A stretch of DNA of 64,000 nt from Gaiellasilicea sp963730405 (GCA_963730405.1 CAVSRW010000016.1:1-64000); one strand, 5' to 3'; shown: positions 38,253 through 47,377, counted from the first letter of the stretch. Translations and numbers: made by a program. Notes: a model not told the origin generated them from the letters alone.

Positions 38253-39320
38253 CTAGGCGGCGGCGAGGAACTCGCGGCGGATCTCGTGCAGCACGTATTC
38301 CCGGTCGCAGAAGGCGTCGACGACCATGGGGTCGAACTGCTTCCCCTTCTGCGCCACGATCTCGCGGCGGCAGTCGCGCCAGCTCCGAGCCGCGCGGTAG
38401 GGCCGGTGGTTCGTGATCGCGTCGACGGCGTCGGCGACGGCGAAGATCCGGGCGACCACCGGGATCTCCTCGCCCGCGAGCCCGTCCGGATACCCCTTCC
38501 CGTCCCACCGCTCGTGGTGCGAGCGGACGACCTGGACGCCGGCGTCGTGGAGGAAGGCCACGCCGCCGATCATCTGCGCGCCGAGGACGGTGTGGGCCTT
38601 CATCACGCGCCACTCGGCCTCGGTCAGCTCGACCGGCTTGAGCAGGATCTGGTCCGGCACGCCGATCTTGCCGACGTCGTGGAGGAGGAAGCCGTACTCG
38701 AGCGCCGGATCCGCGGCCAGCTCCGGGTCGATCGCGCGCGTCAGCTCGAGCGCGTAGCGCTGCACGCGCTGCGAGTGCTGGCGCGTGCCCGTGTCCTTCG
38801 TCCCGAGCGCGCTCGCAAGCGCGGCGACGGTCTCCTTGTACGCGCTCTCGAGCAGCCCGCGCTGGGCGCGCTCGATCTCGACGAGGTGGCGGAGGTCGCG
38901 GGCGTAGAGGACGAGCTGCTCTTCGTCGGAGCGGCCGTTGACGCGGCGCATCGGCGCCCCCACGCCGGCGCCCGCGAGGCGCTCCACGACACCGAGCAGC
39001 TCGAGTGGCCGGAACGGCTTCAGCAGCAGCGCGTCCGCGCCCGCGGCACCGGCCACATCCTCCACGTCCTCCATGCCGGTCAGGAGGACGACGCAGATCC
39101 CGCGCGTGTCCTCGCTCGCCTTCAGTTCCCGGCAGAACGCGAGCCCGTCCATGCCGGGCATGCCCACGTCGAGCACGATCACGTCGGGGCGTGACGCGGA
39201 GATGCGCGCCTCGGCCTGGGCGGCGCTCCCGGCCTCGTCCACCTCGACCTGGACGTCCTCGAACGTCGTCCGCAGAAGCTCGCGGAACCCGGCATCGTCG
39301 TCGACCAGCAACAAGCGCAT
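38253..39320 (-). CDS. HD-GYP response regulator (c-di-GMP phosphodiesterase)
   Basis: A 355-residue protein. The receiver domain (residues 1-120) has acidic pocket VDDD and phosphoacceptor Asp51 in VIVLDVGMPGMDG. A short helical linker follows, then an HD-GYP domain with LLHDVGKIG, HHERWDGKGYPDGL and DAVDAITNHRPYR. The expected activity is c-di-GMP hydrolysis controlled by phosphorylation. No partner kinase adjoins it; the orphan hybrid kinase at 50892 is a candidate. Confidence 0.93.
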   Translation of the reverse strand: MRLLLVDDDAGFRELLRTTFEDVQVEVDEAGSAAQAEARISASRPDVIVLDVGMPGMDGLAFCRELKASEDTRGICVVLLTGMEDVEDVAGAAGADALLLKPFRPLELLGVVERLAGAGVGAPMRRVNGRSDEEQLVLYARDLRHLVEIERAQRGLLESAYKETVAALASALGTKDTGTRQHSQRVQRYALELTRAIDPELAADPALEYGFLLHDVGKIGVPDQILLKPVELTEAEWRVMKAHTVLGAQMIGGVAFLHDAGVQVVRSHHERWDGKGYPDGLAGEEIPVVARIFAVADAVDAITNHRPYRAARSWRDCRREIVAQKGKQFDPMVVDAFCDREYVLHEIRREFLAAA

Positions 39321-39352
39321 TCGGTTTCCCCCCGGATCGAAAGCGTTGACGA

Positions 39353-39408
39353 CAGTTGTATCGGCAACTGGGACCGAAGCTTTAGCCCGGACCTACCCCG
39401 ATCAGGGG
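39353..39408 (-). promoter_or_regulatory. Promoter/operator region of the HD-GYP regulator
   Basis: The 80-base leader holds an inverted repeat CAGTTG-6-CAACTG (39353-39370) and a CCCCGATCAGGGG dyad (39396-39408) that overlaps the end of the upstream methyltransferase gene. The dyad resembles sites at 50345-50362 and 50787-50814 near the peptide and kinase genes. GGGGGG serves as the ribosome site. Confidence 0.4.
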
Positions 39409-40376
39409 ATTCGACGCAGACGGCGGATGGAGCGCGGCGCCCGCCGACGCGCCGTCCGCTCGACACCGCTCGGGCTGAGCAACCGCCGAAGCCGCCGCGG
39501 CGAGAGCTCTGCGCACAGCACGGCCGAGGCCGCTGGTCCCCGCTCGGCGTAGTGGAGCCCGGCCGTTTCGAGCTCGGGCGCCGTTCGCCAGCCCTCCTCG
39601 GTCAGCTCGTACGTCTCCTGCTCCTCGATGAAGAAGCCGGCGCGCGCGAAGAGGCGCGTCCAGCCGCGGACGTCGTCCTGGTGGAACCAGCCATAGTCAC
39701 CGGGCTCGCCGCACGGAACCGTGATCAGGAGGCGGCCGGCCGACGTCAGCACGCGGCGGAGCTCGCGCAGAGCCGTCAGCCGCGAGGCGCCGTCGTCCTC
39801 CGCCTCGAGCCCGTAGCCGGTGTTGTCGGCGCCGACATGCTCCAGGGTCGAGACGCAGAGGGCGAGGTCGAAGCTGCCGTCGCCGAAGGGCAGCTCCCGT
39901 ACGTCGGCCTGGACGCCCGTCAGGCCCGGAACGTCGGCCGCGGCCAGGTCGACCCCGACGAGCTCGTCGAAGCCGGCCTGCAGGAGCGCCGCGAGATACG
40001 GCGGCTCCGCGAAGGCGTAGCCGACCTCGAGCGCCCGCTTCCCCGACAGCCGTGAGAGCACCCAGGGGATCTCGACCACGCGCTCGTCCGTGCCGGCAGG
40101 CCCCTGGAGCCAGCGTGGCCGCTCGCCGCGCTCGCGCGCGCCGCGGGCGAACGCAATCCCGTCGTCGAGCAGCCGGATCCGCTCGAACTCCGGCGCCCGA
40201 GCGAGCTCGTGCACGAGCGTCGCGCGCGACAGCGTGCCTTCGCGCAGCTTCGCGAGGGCTCGCTCACGTGCTTCCGGGTCCGGTTCGCGGCGCAGCACGA
40301 GGGCGAAGGCGGCGTCGACGAAGTCCTCGTCGGAGCCCTCGGCCGCGCCCAGCCAGGCCCGCAGCTCGCCGCTCAC
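39402..40376 (-). CDS. DUF4214 + SAM-dependent methyltransferase
   Basis: A 324-residue protein. Residues about 15-70 (DEDFVDAAFALVLRREPDPE onward, to ARAPEF) look like a DUF4214 domain, often found with glycan-modifying enzymes. The rest is a class I methyltransferase with ALEVGYAFAEPPYL, FDLALCVSTLEHVG and LRRVLTSAGRLLITVPCGE. GTG 40376 overlaps the upstream TGA (GTGA). The substrate may be a surface polysaccharide; this is inference. Confidence 0.75.
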   Translation of the reverse strand: MSGELRAWLGAAEGSDEDFVDAAFALVLRREPDPEARERALAKLREGTLSRATLVHELARAPEFERIRLLDDGIAFARGARERGERPRWLQGPAGTDERVVEIPWVLSRLSGKRALEVGYAFAEPPYLAALLQAGFDELVGVDLAAADVPGLTGVQADVRELPFGDGSFDLALCVSTLEHVGADNTGYGLEAEDDGASRLTALRELRRVLTSAGRLLITVPCGEPGDYGWFHQDDVRGWTRLFARAGFFIEEQETYELTEEGWRTAPELETAGLHYAERGPAASAVLCAELSPRRLRRLLSPSGVERTARRRAPRSIRRLRRIP

Positions 40377-41206
40377 GAATACGAGTAGAAGCCCTGGCCG
40401 GATTTCCGGCCCAGCCGGCCCGCCTGGACGTACTGGCGCAGCAGCGGGCACGGCGCGTACTTCGGGTTCCCGAGTCCCTCGTGCAGCACCTCCATGATCG
40501 CGACGCACGTGTCGAGCCCGATCAGATCGGCGAGCGCAAGCGGCCCCATCGGGTGGGCGAAGCCGAGCTTGGCGATCGTGTCGATCGCCTCCGGCTCCGC
40601 GACTCCCTCCAGCAGCGCGTACGCCGCCTCGTTGATGAACGGCATCAGGATCCGGTTCGAGACGAAGCCGGGAAAGTCGTTCGCCTGCGCCGGCACCTTG
40701 CCGAGATCCTCGGCGAGCGCCGTGATCGCGGCCGCGGTCTCGTCCGACGTCTGGACGGCGCGGATCACCTCGACGAGCTTGAGCACCGGGACGGGATTGA
40801 AGAAGTGCATCCCGATCACGCGGTCGGGCCGCCCGGTCACGGCGGCGAGCGACGTGATCGGGATCGAGGAGGTGTTCGAGGCGAGCACCGCGCCATCGGG
40901 CAGCACCTCGTCCGCGCGACGGAAGAGATCCTCCTTCACAGCCGCGTCCTCGACCACGGCCTCGATCAGGAGGTCGGCCGGGACGAGGTCGTCGACGGCC
41001 GACACGCGGCCCAGCACGTCGTCCGGATCCGGCCCGCCCTTCTCGGCCAGCTTCTCGAGGCTCTTCCGCATCGCCGCGATGCCCCGCTCGGTCGCGCCCG
41101 GAGCGGCATCGTGGAGGGAGACGCGGCGTCCGGAGCCCGCGACGACCTGGGCGATCCCGCCCCCCATCTGGCCCGCGCCGACGACGAGGACGTGCTCGAA
41201 CTCCAT
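40373..41206 (-). CDS. 3-hydroxybutyryl-CoA dehydrogenase
   Basis: A 277-residue NAD(P)-dependent hydroxyacyl-CoA dehydrogenase. The Rossmann motif is VLVVGAGQMGGGIAQV; catalytic HFFNPVPVLKLVEVI and the C-terminal ANDFPGFVSNRILMPFINEA and GHPMGPL-like AHPMGPLALADLIG are present. It oxidises 3-hydroxyacyl-CoA in beta-oxidation or works in reverse in PHB/butyrate routes. It starts 24 bases from a divergent gene. Confidence 0.95.
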   Translation of the reverse strand: MEFEHVLVVGAGQMGGGIAQVVAGSGRRVSLHDAAPGATERGIAAMRKSLEKLAEKGGPDPDDVLGRVSAVDDLVPADLLIEAVVEDAAVKEDLFRRADEVLPDGAVLASNTSSIPITSLAAVTGRPDRVIGMHFFNPVPVLKLVEVIRAVQTSDETAAAITALAEDLGKVPAQANDFPGFVSNRILMPFINEAAYALLEGVAEPEAIDTIAKLGFAHPMGPLALADLIGLDTCVAIMEVLHEGLGNPKYAPCPLLRQYVQAGRLGRKSGQGFYSYS

Positions 41207-41230
41207 GGCGGCAGAGGCTAACGTCAACCC

Positions 41231-41740
41231 ATGGTCACCGTGCGGCTGGCTGCGGCGGACGACGCGGACGCCATCGGCCGGATCCAGGTCGAGAGCTGGC
41301 GTGCGGCCTACACGGGACTGATGGCCGAGGAGGCGATCGAGGGCTTCGACGTCGCCGAGCGGCAGCGCCTCTGGCGCGAGGGGCTCTCCCGCGCACCACG
41401 GCCGGGGAGCGCCACGTTCGTGGTCGAGGAGGCGGGCGAGGTGGTCGGCTTCGCGAGCGTCGGTGCGTCCCGCGAGGCGGACGCCGACGCCGAGGCCGAG
41501 CTCTACGCCATCTACCTCCACCCGAACCGCTGGGGCCGCGGGATCGGGCGTGCGCTCCTCCGGCGGGCGGAGGACTCGATGCGCGCCTCGGGCTTCCGGG
41601 AGGCGATCCTCTGGGTGCTGGAGGGCAACGAGCGCGGCGAGCGCTTCTACCGGGCCGCGGGCTGGGAGCAGGACGGCCGCAAGGTCGACACGTTCCAGGG
41701 CGCGCCGGTGACGGAGCTGCGCTACCGCAAGCGCCTGTAG
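41231..41740 (+). CDS. GNAT family N-acetyltransferase
   Basis: A 169-residue GNAT protein. Motif A is LHPNRWGRGIGRALLRRAED, and the C-terminus GNERGERFYRAAGWEQDGR is typical of RimI-like enzymes acting on small molecules or N-termini. Its end overlaps the convergent secreted-protein gene by 19 bases. Confidence 0.87.
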   Translation: MVTVRLAAADDADAIGRIQVESWRAAYTGLMAEEAIEGFDVAERQRLWREGLSRAPRPGSATFVVEEAGEVVGFASVGASREADADAEAELYAIYLHPNRWGRGIGRALLRRAEDSMRASGFREAILWVLEGNERGERFYRAAGWEQDGRKVDTFQGAPVTELRYRKRL

Positions 41741-42204
41741 CGCCGGGTGCGGCGCACCAGCAGGAAGGCGCCGAGGCCCAGCACGAGGACGCCGACGACG
41801 ATGCCACCGACGTTGACGGGCGGCAGGGTGTTGTCCTCGACGTTCGTCAGCGCGAGGAAGTCGGCCGGTTCGACCTGCGAGCAGAGGCCTGCGCGCCAGA
41901 GCTCGCCGTCGCGCTCGAGCAGCAGCCCCGTCCGCTCCCCCACACCGAGCTCGATCCCGCACGAGGCGCCGTCGCGCGCGGTCACGACCTCGATCCGGTT
42001 GTCGATGTCGCCCTTGTAGACCTGTTCGACCCGGAAGAGCAGGAGCACGGACGTTCCGGTCGAGCGGCGCTCGAGCACCGTGCCGACGATCGCGCCGTCC
42101 GCCTGCGGAAGGTCGCGTTCGAGGTCGACCGGGGCGCAGGTGCAGGCGTACGCCTCCGCGGCCGCGGCCAGCGAGAGCACCGCGAGGGCGACGAGCGTGC
42201 GCAT
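41722..42204 (-). CDS. Secreted, membrane-anchored NTR/TIMP-like protein
   Basis: A 160-residue protein. The signal peptide (LVALAVLSLAAAAEAYA) is followed by CTCAPVDLERDL, a beta domain with FRVEQVYKGD and DGASCGIELGVGERTG, a late Cys (LCSQV), then one membrane helix (GGIVVGVLVLGLGAFLLV) and a basic tail. The cysteine pattern resembles the OB-fold NTR domain of TIMP and netrin. Its role is unknown. Confidence 0.6.
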   Translation of the reverse strand: MRTLVALAVLSLAAAAEAYACTCAPVDLERDLPQADGAIVGTVLERRSTGTSVLLLFRVEQVYKGDIDNRIEVVTARDGASCGIELGVGERTGLLLERDGELWRAGLCSQVEPADFLALTNVEDNTLPPVNVGGIVVGVLVLGLGAFLLVRRTRRYRRLR

Positions 42205-42220
42205 CGCCGCCAGGGTAGTT

Positions 42221-43372
42221 CTAGACCTCGATCAGGAGCGCGTCGCCCTGGCCGCCGCCGGAGCAGATCGCCGCGAGGCCGAGCCCACCGCCGTTGCGCC
42301 GCAGCTCGTGCACCATCGTCCCCACGATCCGGCCGCCGGAGGCGCCGATCGGGTGTCCGAGCGCGACCGCGCCGCCGTTCACGTTCACGATCTCCTCGTC
42401 GGCGCCGAGCAGCCGCGTCGAGTTGAGGGCGACCGAGGAGAAGGCCTCGTTGATCTCGACCCGCTTGACGTCGTCGATCGTCTTCCCCGCCTTCTCGAAC
42501 GCCTTCGCGGCCGCGTTGGCCGGGGTGCGGACGAGGTACGCGAACTCGTCCGCGACCCAGCCCTGCGAGACGATCGTGGCCAGGGGCTCGAGCCCGCGCC
42601 GCTTGGCGAACTCCTCGGAGGTGACGATCACACACGAGGCGCCGTCGTTGACGCCGGGCGCGTTGCCGGCGGTCGTCGTCCCCTCCGGGTCGAAGACCGG
42701 CTTGAGCTTCGCGAGCGACTCGAGCGTCGTGTCGCGGCGTACGGCCTCGTCGGCGGTCACGTCCCCGACCGGCACGATCTCGTCCTCGAAGCGACCCCCG
42801 TCCTGGGCCGCGACGGCGCGCTGCTGGGAGCGGAGAGCCCACGCGTCCTGCTCGTCGCGGCTGATCCCGAGCTCGCGCGAGACCATCGAGTTGTGCTCGA
42901 CCATGTGCATCGAGTCGTAGGCGTCCGTGAGGCCGTCGAGGATCATCGAGTCGAGCAGCTCGCCGTGGCCGAGCCGGTAGCCGAAGCGCGCCTTGCGGAG
43001 CAGATAGGGCGCGTTCGACATCGACTCCATTCCGCCCGTGACGATCACCTCTGCGTCGCCGGCTCTGATCATCGCGTCGGCGATCTGGACCGCGCGGATC
43101 GACGACGCGCACACCTTGTTGATCGTGTCGGCGGGCGTCTCCTTCGGGAGTCCGGCGCCGATCGCGGCCTGCCGCGCGGGCGCCTGGCCGGCGCCGCCCT
43201 GGAGCACCTGCCCCATGATCGTGTACTCCGGCTCCCGCGCCTCGAGGCCGATCCGCTCCATTGCGGCGCGGATCACGATCGAGCCGAGCTCGGTCGCCTG
43301 GTGACCGGCGAGGCCGCCGCCGAGCTTGCCGAAGGGCGTGCGGACGGCGGAGACGATCACGGCGCGAGACAT
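42221..43372 (-). CDS. Acetyl-CoA C-acetyltransferase (thiolase)
   Basis: A 383-residue type II thiolase. The acylated cysteine lies in NKVCASSIRAVQIAD, and the C-terminal motifs are NVNGGAVALGHPIGASGGRI and GLAAICSGGGQGDALL. It catalyses the last beta-oxidation step, or acetoacetyl-CoA formation, and fits with the hydroxyacyl-CoA dehydrogenase nearby. Confidence 0.96.
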   Translation of the reverse strand: MSRAVIVSAVRTPFGKLGGGLAGHQATELGSIVIRAAMERIGLEAREPEYTIMGQVLQGGAGQAPARQAAIGAGLPKETPADTINKVCASSIRAVQIADAMIRAGDAEVIVTGGMESMSNAPYLLRKARFGYRLGHGELLDSMILDGLTDAYDSMHMVEHNSMVSRELGISRDEQDAWALRSQQRAVAAQDGGRFEDEIVPVGDVTADEAVRRDTTLESLAKLKPVFDPEGTTTAGNAPGVNDGASCVIVTSEEFAKRRGLEPLATIVSQGWVADEFAYLVRTPANAAAKAFEKAGKTIDDVKRVEINEAFSSVALNSTRLLGADEEIVNVNGGAVALGHPIGASGGRIVGTMVHELRRNGGGLGLAAICSGGGQGDALLIEV

Positions 43373-43381
43373 GACCTGAAT

Positions 43382-44392
43382 CTACCGGGCGTACGTCTCG
43401 TCCGGCCGCACCCGCATGACGAACGCGGTCAGGAGCCGGATGCAGGCCTCGAGGTCGGCGAGCTCGGCGATCTCGATCGGCGAGTGCATGTTCCGGAGCG
43501 GGATCGAGACGAGCCCCGTCGGAATGCCCTCGCGCGAGGCGAAGGTGACGTCGGCATCCGTGTACGTCTTCATCCCGGTCTCGATCGTGTGCGGGATTCC
43601 CTCCTCGCGGGCCGCTTCGACGAGGAGCTCGAGCACACGCGGATTGACGGCGGGGCCGCGGAAGATGGCGGGGCCGCCGCCGAGGACGTGATGCCCGCCG
43701 GTACTCGCGTCGTCGCCGGGCACGTCGGTGGCATACGTGACGTCGATCGCGATCGCCACGTCCGGACGGACGGCGTGGGCCGCGGCCTGGGCGCCGAACG
43801 CGCCGAGCTCTTCCTGGGCGGCCGCGATCACGGCGACGTTCGCCCCCTCGGCGCGCCGCAGCGTCTCGAGCGCGACGTACACGCCGGCCCGGTCGTCGAG
43901 CGACCGCGACGCGACGCGCCCGTTCGCGAGCTCGACCGGCTGCGCGAGAACGACGAGCGGGTCGCCCGGCGAGACGAGCGAGCGCGCCTGCTCCGCGTCC
44001 TTCGCGCCGATGTCGACGTAGAGCTGCTTCCAGTCGACCTTCTCGTTGTCCTTGATCCTCCGCGCGATCACGCCCGGGACGACGCCGTTCGACGTCTTGA
44101 TCTCGACGCGCTGCCCGTAAGCGACGTTCGCGCGCCACCTGCCGAGCTGGTGCACGGCGATCAACGCGTCCTCTCCGATGTGTGCCACCGCGGCGCCGAT
44201 CACGTCCAGGTGCGCGACGAGCGCGAGCAGCGGCCCGTCGCCGCGCCGGCGCGCGACCAGGTTGCCGACCGAGTCCGTCTCGATCTCGGCCACGTCGCCG
44301 ACCGCGTCGCGGACCGTGTCGAACGCGAGGTGCTCGTGCCCGGAGGGCCCGTGGGCGCGCAGGAGTGCGTCGAGCATGGCCGGAAGCGGCAT
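43382..44392 (-). CDS. M42 family metallopeptidase
   Basis: A 336-residue di-metal aminopeptidase of the M42 family. Likely ligands and catalytic residues are AHLDVIG, RSLDDRAGVY, AAQEELGAFGA, AIDVTYATDVPG and NMHSPIEIAE. Members cleave N-terminal residues from peptides in large tetrahedral particles. It is divergent from trpE with 38 bases between, which leaves no space for a trp leader peptide. Confidence 0.9.
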   Translation of the reverse strand: MPLPAMLDALLRAHGPSGHEHLAFDTVRDAVGDVAEIETDSVGNLVARRRGDGPLLALVAHLDVIGAAVAHIGEDALIAVHQLGRWRANVAYGQRVEIKTSNGVVPGVIARRIKDNEKVDWKQLYVDIGAKDAEQARSLVSPGDPLVVLAQPVELANGRVASRSLDDRAGVYVALETLRRAEGANVAVIAAAQEELGAFGAQAAAHAVRPDVAIAIDVTYATDVPGDDASTGGHHVLGGGPAIFRGPAVNPRVLELLVEAAREEGIPHTIETGMKTYTDADVTFASREGIPTGLVSIPLRNMHSPIEIAELADLEACIRLLTAFVMRVRPDETYAR

Positions 44393-44430
44393 TGCGCAGA
44401 GTCTAGGGCGGCCGCTACCGTCGCCCGACC

Positions 44431-45651
44431 GTGAGCATCACGACGGATCTGCTGACGCCGCTCGGCGCGTACCTCCGGCTCCGGGAGGGAGCGTCGGCGA
44501 GCTTCCTGCTCGAATCGGTCGAGCAGGGGCGGCTCGGTCGCCACTCCTTCATCGGCTCGGGCACGCGGTTGGTCACGTTCGAGCAGGCGGAGACGCTCGA
44601 CGTCCCCGTGGTGGGCTTCCTCGCCTACGACCACGTCGCGAAGCTCGAGCCGACGGTGGAGCTCCCCGCCGACGGCCCCGACCTCCCGGAGAGCCGCTTC
44701 GTCGTCGCTGAGACCCTCGTCCGCTTCGACCACGGGAGCGGCACCGCCGAGGTCGTCGCCGGCGACGCGGACGCGATCGCCGCGCGGCTCGAAGGGGAGC
44801 TTGTGTTTCAGAAACACAATCCCCCCTCGGAGCGCTCAACCATGCGGCGCACGCCCGACCAGGCCACGTACGAAGAGGGCGTGTCCCGGATCCGCGAATA
44901 CATCCGGGCCGGGGACGCCTTCCAGGTCGTCCTCTCGCAGCGCGCGGAGCGGCCGACGTCCGCCTCCGCGGTCGAGCTCTACCGGGCGCTGCGCCGCGTC
45001 AACCCGTCGCCGTACCTCTTCCTGCTCGAGCTGGGCGACGTCTCGCTGGTCGGCTCGAGCCCCGAGACGCTCGTCAAGTGCGAGGACGGGCGGGCCAGCC
45101 TCAACCCGATCGCAGGCACCACGCACCCCGGAGAGGGCGACGCCGAGCGCCTGCTCGCCTCCGAGAAGGACCGTGCGGAGCACGTGATGCTCGTCGACCT
45201 CGGCCGCAACGACCTCTCGCGGGTCTGCCTACCCGGCAGCGTCGAGGTCGCGCGCTACCTCGAGCCGGAGCGCTTCTCCCATGTGACGCACCTCGTCTCG
45301 GAAGTCGTCGGCGAGCTGCGCGCCGACGTGTCGCCGTACGACCTCCTCCGCGCCTGCTTTCCGGCCGGCACGGTCTCCGGGGCACCGAAGGTGCGCGCGA
45401 TGCAGATCGTCTCGGAGCTCGAGGGGTACCGCCGCGGGCCCTATGCGGGCGCAGTCGGCTACGTCCTGCCGGGCGGAACGATGGACACCTGCATCGCGAT
45501 CCGGACGATCGTCCTGCGCGACGGCGTCGCCCGGCTGCAGGCGGGCGCGGGCATCGTGGCAGACTCGGATCCGGCCGCCGAGCACCAGGAGTGTCTTTCG
45601 AAGCTCGCCGCGCTCGAAGCCGCGATCGACCTGGCGGAGGAGCAACGATGA
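44431..45651 (+). CDS. trpE: Anthranilate synthase component I
   Basis: Converts chorismate to anthranilate with TrpG. LLESVEQGRLGRHSFIG is the tryptophan-feedback region, and NPIAGT marks TrpE rather than PabB. The catalytic C-terminal half includes DLGRNDLSRVC, FPAGTVSGAPKVRAM and GYVLPGGTMDTCIAIRT. At 406 residues it is about 90 shorter than usual, with a compact N-terminal domain. Residues 122-133 come from a family C palindrome embedded in the gene. GTG start. Confidence 0.93.
   Translation: MSITTDLLTPLGAYLRLREGASASFLLESVEQGRLGRHSFIGSGTRLVTFEQAETLDVPVVGFLAYDHVAKLEPTVELPADGPDLPESRFVVAETLVRFDHGSGTAEVVAGDADAIAARLEGELVFQKHNPPSERSTMRRTPDQATYEEGVSRIREYIRAGDAFQVVLSQRAERPTSASAVELYRALRRVNPSPYLFLLELGDVSLVGSSPETLVKCEDGRASLNPIAGTTHPGEGDAERLLASEKDRAEHVMLVDLGRNDLSRVCLPGSVEVARYLEPERFSHVTHLVSEVVGELRADVSPYDLLRACFPAGTVSGAPKVRAMQIVSELEGYRRGPYAGAVGYVLPGGTMDTCIAIRTIVLRDGVARLQAGAGIVADSDPAAEHQECLSKLAALEAAIDLAEEQR
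44801..44819 (+). repeat. Family C palindrome inside trpE, copy C2
   Basis: A perfect 9-bp inverted repeat with one central base, flanked by GGGGAG and TCCCC that extend the stem. It encodes the odd stretch LVFQKHNPP between the two TrpE domains. With its preceding base it matches the arm of C1 at 17 of 20 positions, so a REP-like element seems to have been accepted in frame. Confidence 0.75.
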
Positions 45652-45659
45652 CGGATGAC

Positions 45660-45814
45660 CAGCAGCACGCGATGGCGCGACGCTCGCGGCGCACGGCCGG
45701 AGGGGATAGTGCGCAAGCACAGACCCGGAGAGCCGGGTGGCGCGAGCGGCGCGAGCCTTTCGCGGAGCCCGGCTCCGCCGGGTGGGAGCGAAAGGCGGCC
45801 AGCGCATGCTGCTG
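45660..45814 (+). repeat. Family B MITE-like repeat, copy R3
   Basis: About 155 bases between trpE and trpG. The ends pair as imperfect inverted repeats (45660-45677 against 45797-45814, about 16 of 18), and the palindromic core is near 45764-45790. The body aligns with R2 at 5475-5600. The right end covers the trpG start codon, and AAAGG, the likely trpG ribosome site, is inside the element. Confidence 0.65.
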
Positions 45815-46366
45815 ATGCTCGACAACTACGACTCATTCACCTACAACCTCGTCCACCTGTTCGAGGAGCTCGGTGCCGAGGTGCAGGTGTTCCGGAACGA
45901 CGCGATCACACCCGACGAGGCGGAGGCGCTCGCTCCGAGCCATCTCGTCGTCTCCCCCGGGCCGGGGCGCCCGGAGGACGCGGGCGTCTCCGTCGAGCTG
46001 ATCCGCCGGCTCGGGCCGACGGTGCCGACCCTCGGCGTGTGCCTCGGGCACCAGGCGATCGTGGCGGCATTCGGCGGCGAGGTCGGACAGGCGAAGGCGC
46101 TCCTGCACGGCAAGTCCTCACCGGTCGAGCACGACGGCAAGGGCGTCTTCACGGACCTGCCCAGCGGCTTCGACGCCGGCCGCTACCACTCGCTCGCCGC
46201 GCTCCGCGTCCCCGACGACCTCGAGGTGACGGCTCGCACGCCGGACGGCGAGGTGATGGGCGTCCGGCACCGCGCCCTCCCGATCGAGGGCGTGCAGTTC
46301 CACCCCGAGTCGGTGCTGACCCCGCTCGGACCGCGACTCGGCCGGAACTTCCTGGAGCGACGGTGA
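45806..46366 (+). CDS. trpG: Anthranilate synthase component II (glutamine amidotransferase)
   Basis: A 186-residue class I amidotransferase supplying ammonia to TrpE. It opens MLLMLDNYDSFTYNLVHLF and has SPGPGRPEDAG, the nucleophile GVCLGHQAI and the catalytic His-Glu in GVQFHPESVLT. The ORF is open upstream through the repeat, but similarity begins at ATG 45806. The 154-base gap to trpE, filled by R3, is unusual in this otherwise overlapping operon. Confidence 0.95.
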   Translation: MLLMLDNYDSFTYNLVHLFEELGAEVQVFRNDAITPDEAEALAPSHLVVSPGPGRPEDAGVSVELIRRLGPTVPTLGVCLGHQAIVAAFGGEVGQAKALLHGKSSPVEHDGKGVFTDLPSGFDAGRYHSLAALRVPDDLEVTARTPDGEVMGVRHRALPIEGVQFHPESVLTPLGPRLGRNFLERR

Positions 46367-47377
46367 TCCAGGAGGCGCTCGCCGACCTCCTGGACGGGAA
46401 GGAGCTCGGGCGGTCGCGCAGCCGCGAGGTGATGGGCGAGATCATGCGCGGCGAGGCGACGCAGGCCCAGATCGGCGGCTTCCTCGTCGCGCTCCGCCTC
46501 AAGGGCGAGACGGCCGACGAGATCGCCGGCTGCGCCGAGGCGATGCGGGAGCACGTCCTGCCCGTGCGGCCGCAGCGCGACGACCTGGTCGACACCGCCG
46601 GCACCGGCGGCGACGGCGCCGGCACGCTCAACATCTCGACGGCGGCCGCGATCGTGGCGGCGGCGGCCGGGGCCGGCGTCGCGAAGCACGGCAATCGCGC
46701 CGTCTCGTCGGCGTCCGGCTCGGCGGACGTGCTCGAGGAGCTCGGCTTCCGCCTCGAGCAGCCCCCGGAGCGGATCGCGCAGTCGATCGACGAGCTCGGC
46801 TTCGGCTTCATGTTCGCCCCCTCGCACCATCCCGCGATGCGCCACGCGGCGCCCGTCCGCCGCGAGCTCGCCGCGCGTACCGTGTTCAACGTGCTCGGCC
46901 CGCTCACGAACCCCGCCGGCGCGCGCGCCCAGGTGATCGGCGTCTACGCGAAGCCGCTCGTGCGCACGATCGCCGACGTGCTCGCGCAGCTCGGAGCACG
47001 GCGGGCCTTCGTCGTCCACGGTGCCTACGGAATCGACGAGCTCTCGCCCGCCGGCCCGAACGACGTCTGCGAGGTCGTCGACGGCGACGTCCGCGAGCGA
47101 ATGATCGACCCGCTCGACCTGGGCGTGGCGCGCTGCGACCCGGACGAGCTGCGCGGCGGCACTCCCGCCGAGAACGCCGCCGCGATCAGGGAGGTGTTCG
47201 CGGGAGCGGACGGTGGCCGGCGCGACGCGATCCTGCTCAACGCCGCGGGCGCGATCGCGGCCGCCGGCCATGCTGCGGATCTGCGCGGAGGCGCTCGAGC
47301 TCGCGCGAACGGCGATCGATTCCGGCGCTGCGGCGAGCCGCCTGGACGAGCTGGCGAGGTTCACGCATGCGGTTTAG
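46363..47377 (+). pseudogene. trpD: Anthranilate phosphoribosyltransferase, 3'-end frameshift
   Basis: Couples anthranilate to PRPP. VDTAGTGGDGAGTLNISTA, AKHGNRAVSSASGSADVLE and FNVLGPLTNPAGA are all intact. After NAAGAIAAAGHAADLR one extra G (47287 or 47288) breaks the frame. Dropping it restores EALELARTAIDSGAAASRLD and ELARFTHAV to a TAG at 47375, overlapping trpC as expected. Without the correction the end is replaced by unrelated residues running to 47664. All core catalytic residues precede the shift, so the protein might still work, or the base is a sequence error. Confidence 0.85.

Noticed and set aside
44393..44430. trp leader peptide or T-box
   Set aside because: Only 38 bases separate the divergent genes; no Trp codon run or T-box element fits.
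45648..45815. 55-codon ORF starting ATGA at the trpE stop and running through repeat R3
   Set aside because: No similarity and mostly repeat-derived sequence; possibly the old coupling point for trpG, but not a supported gene.
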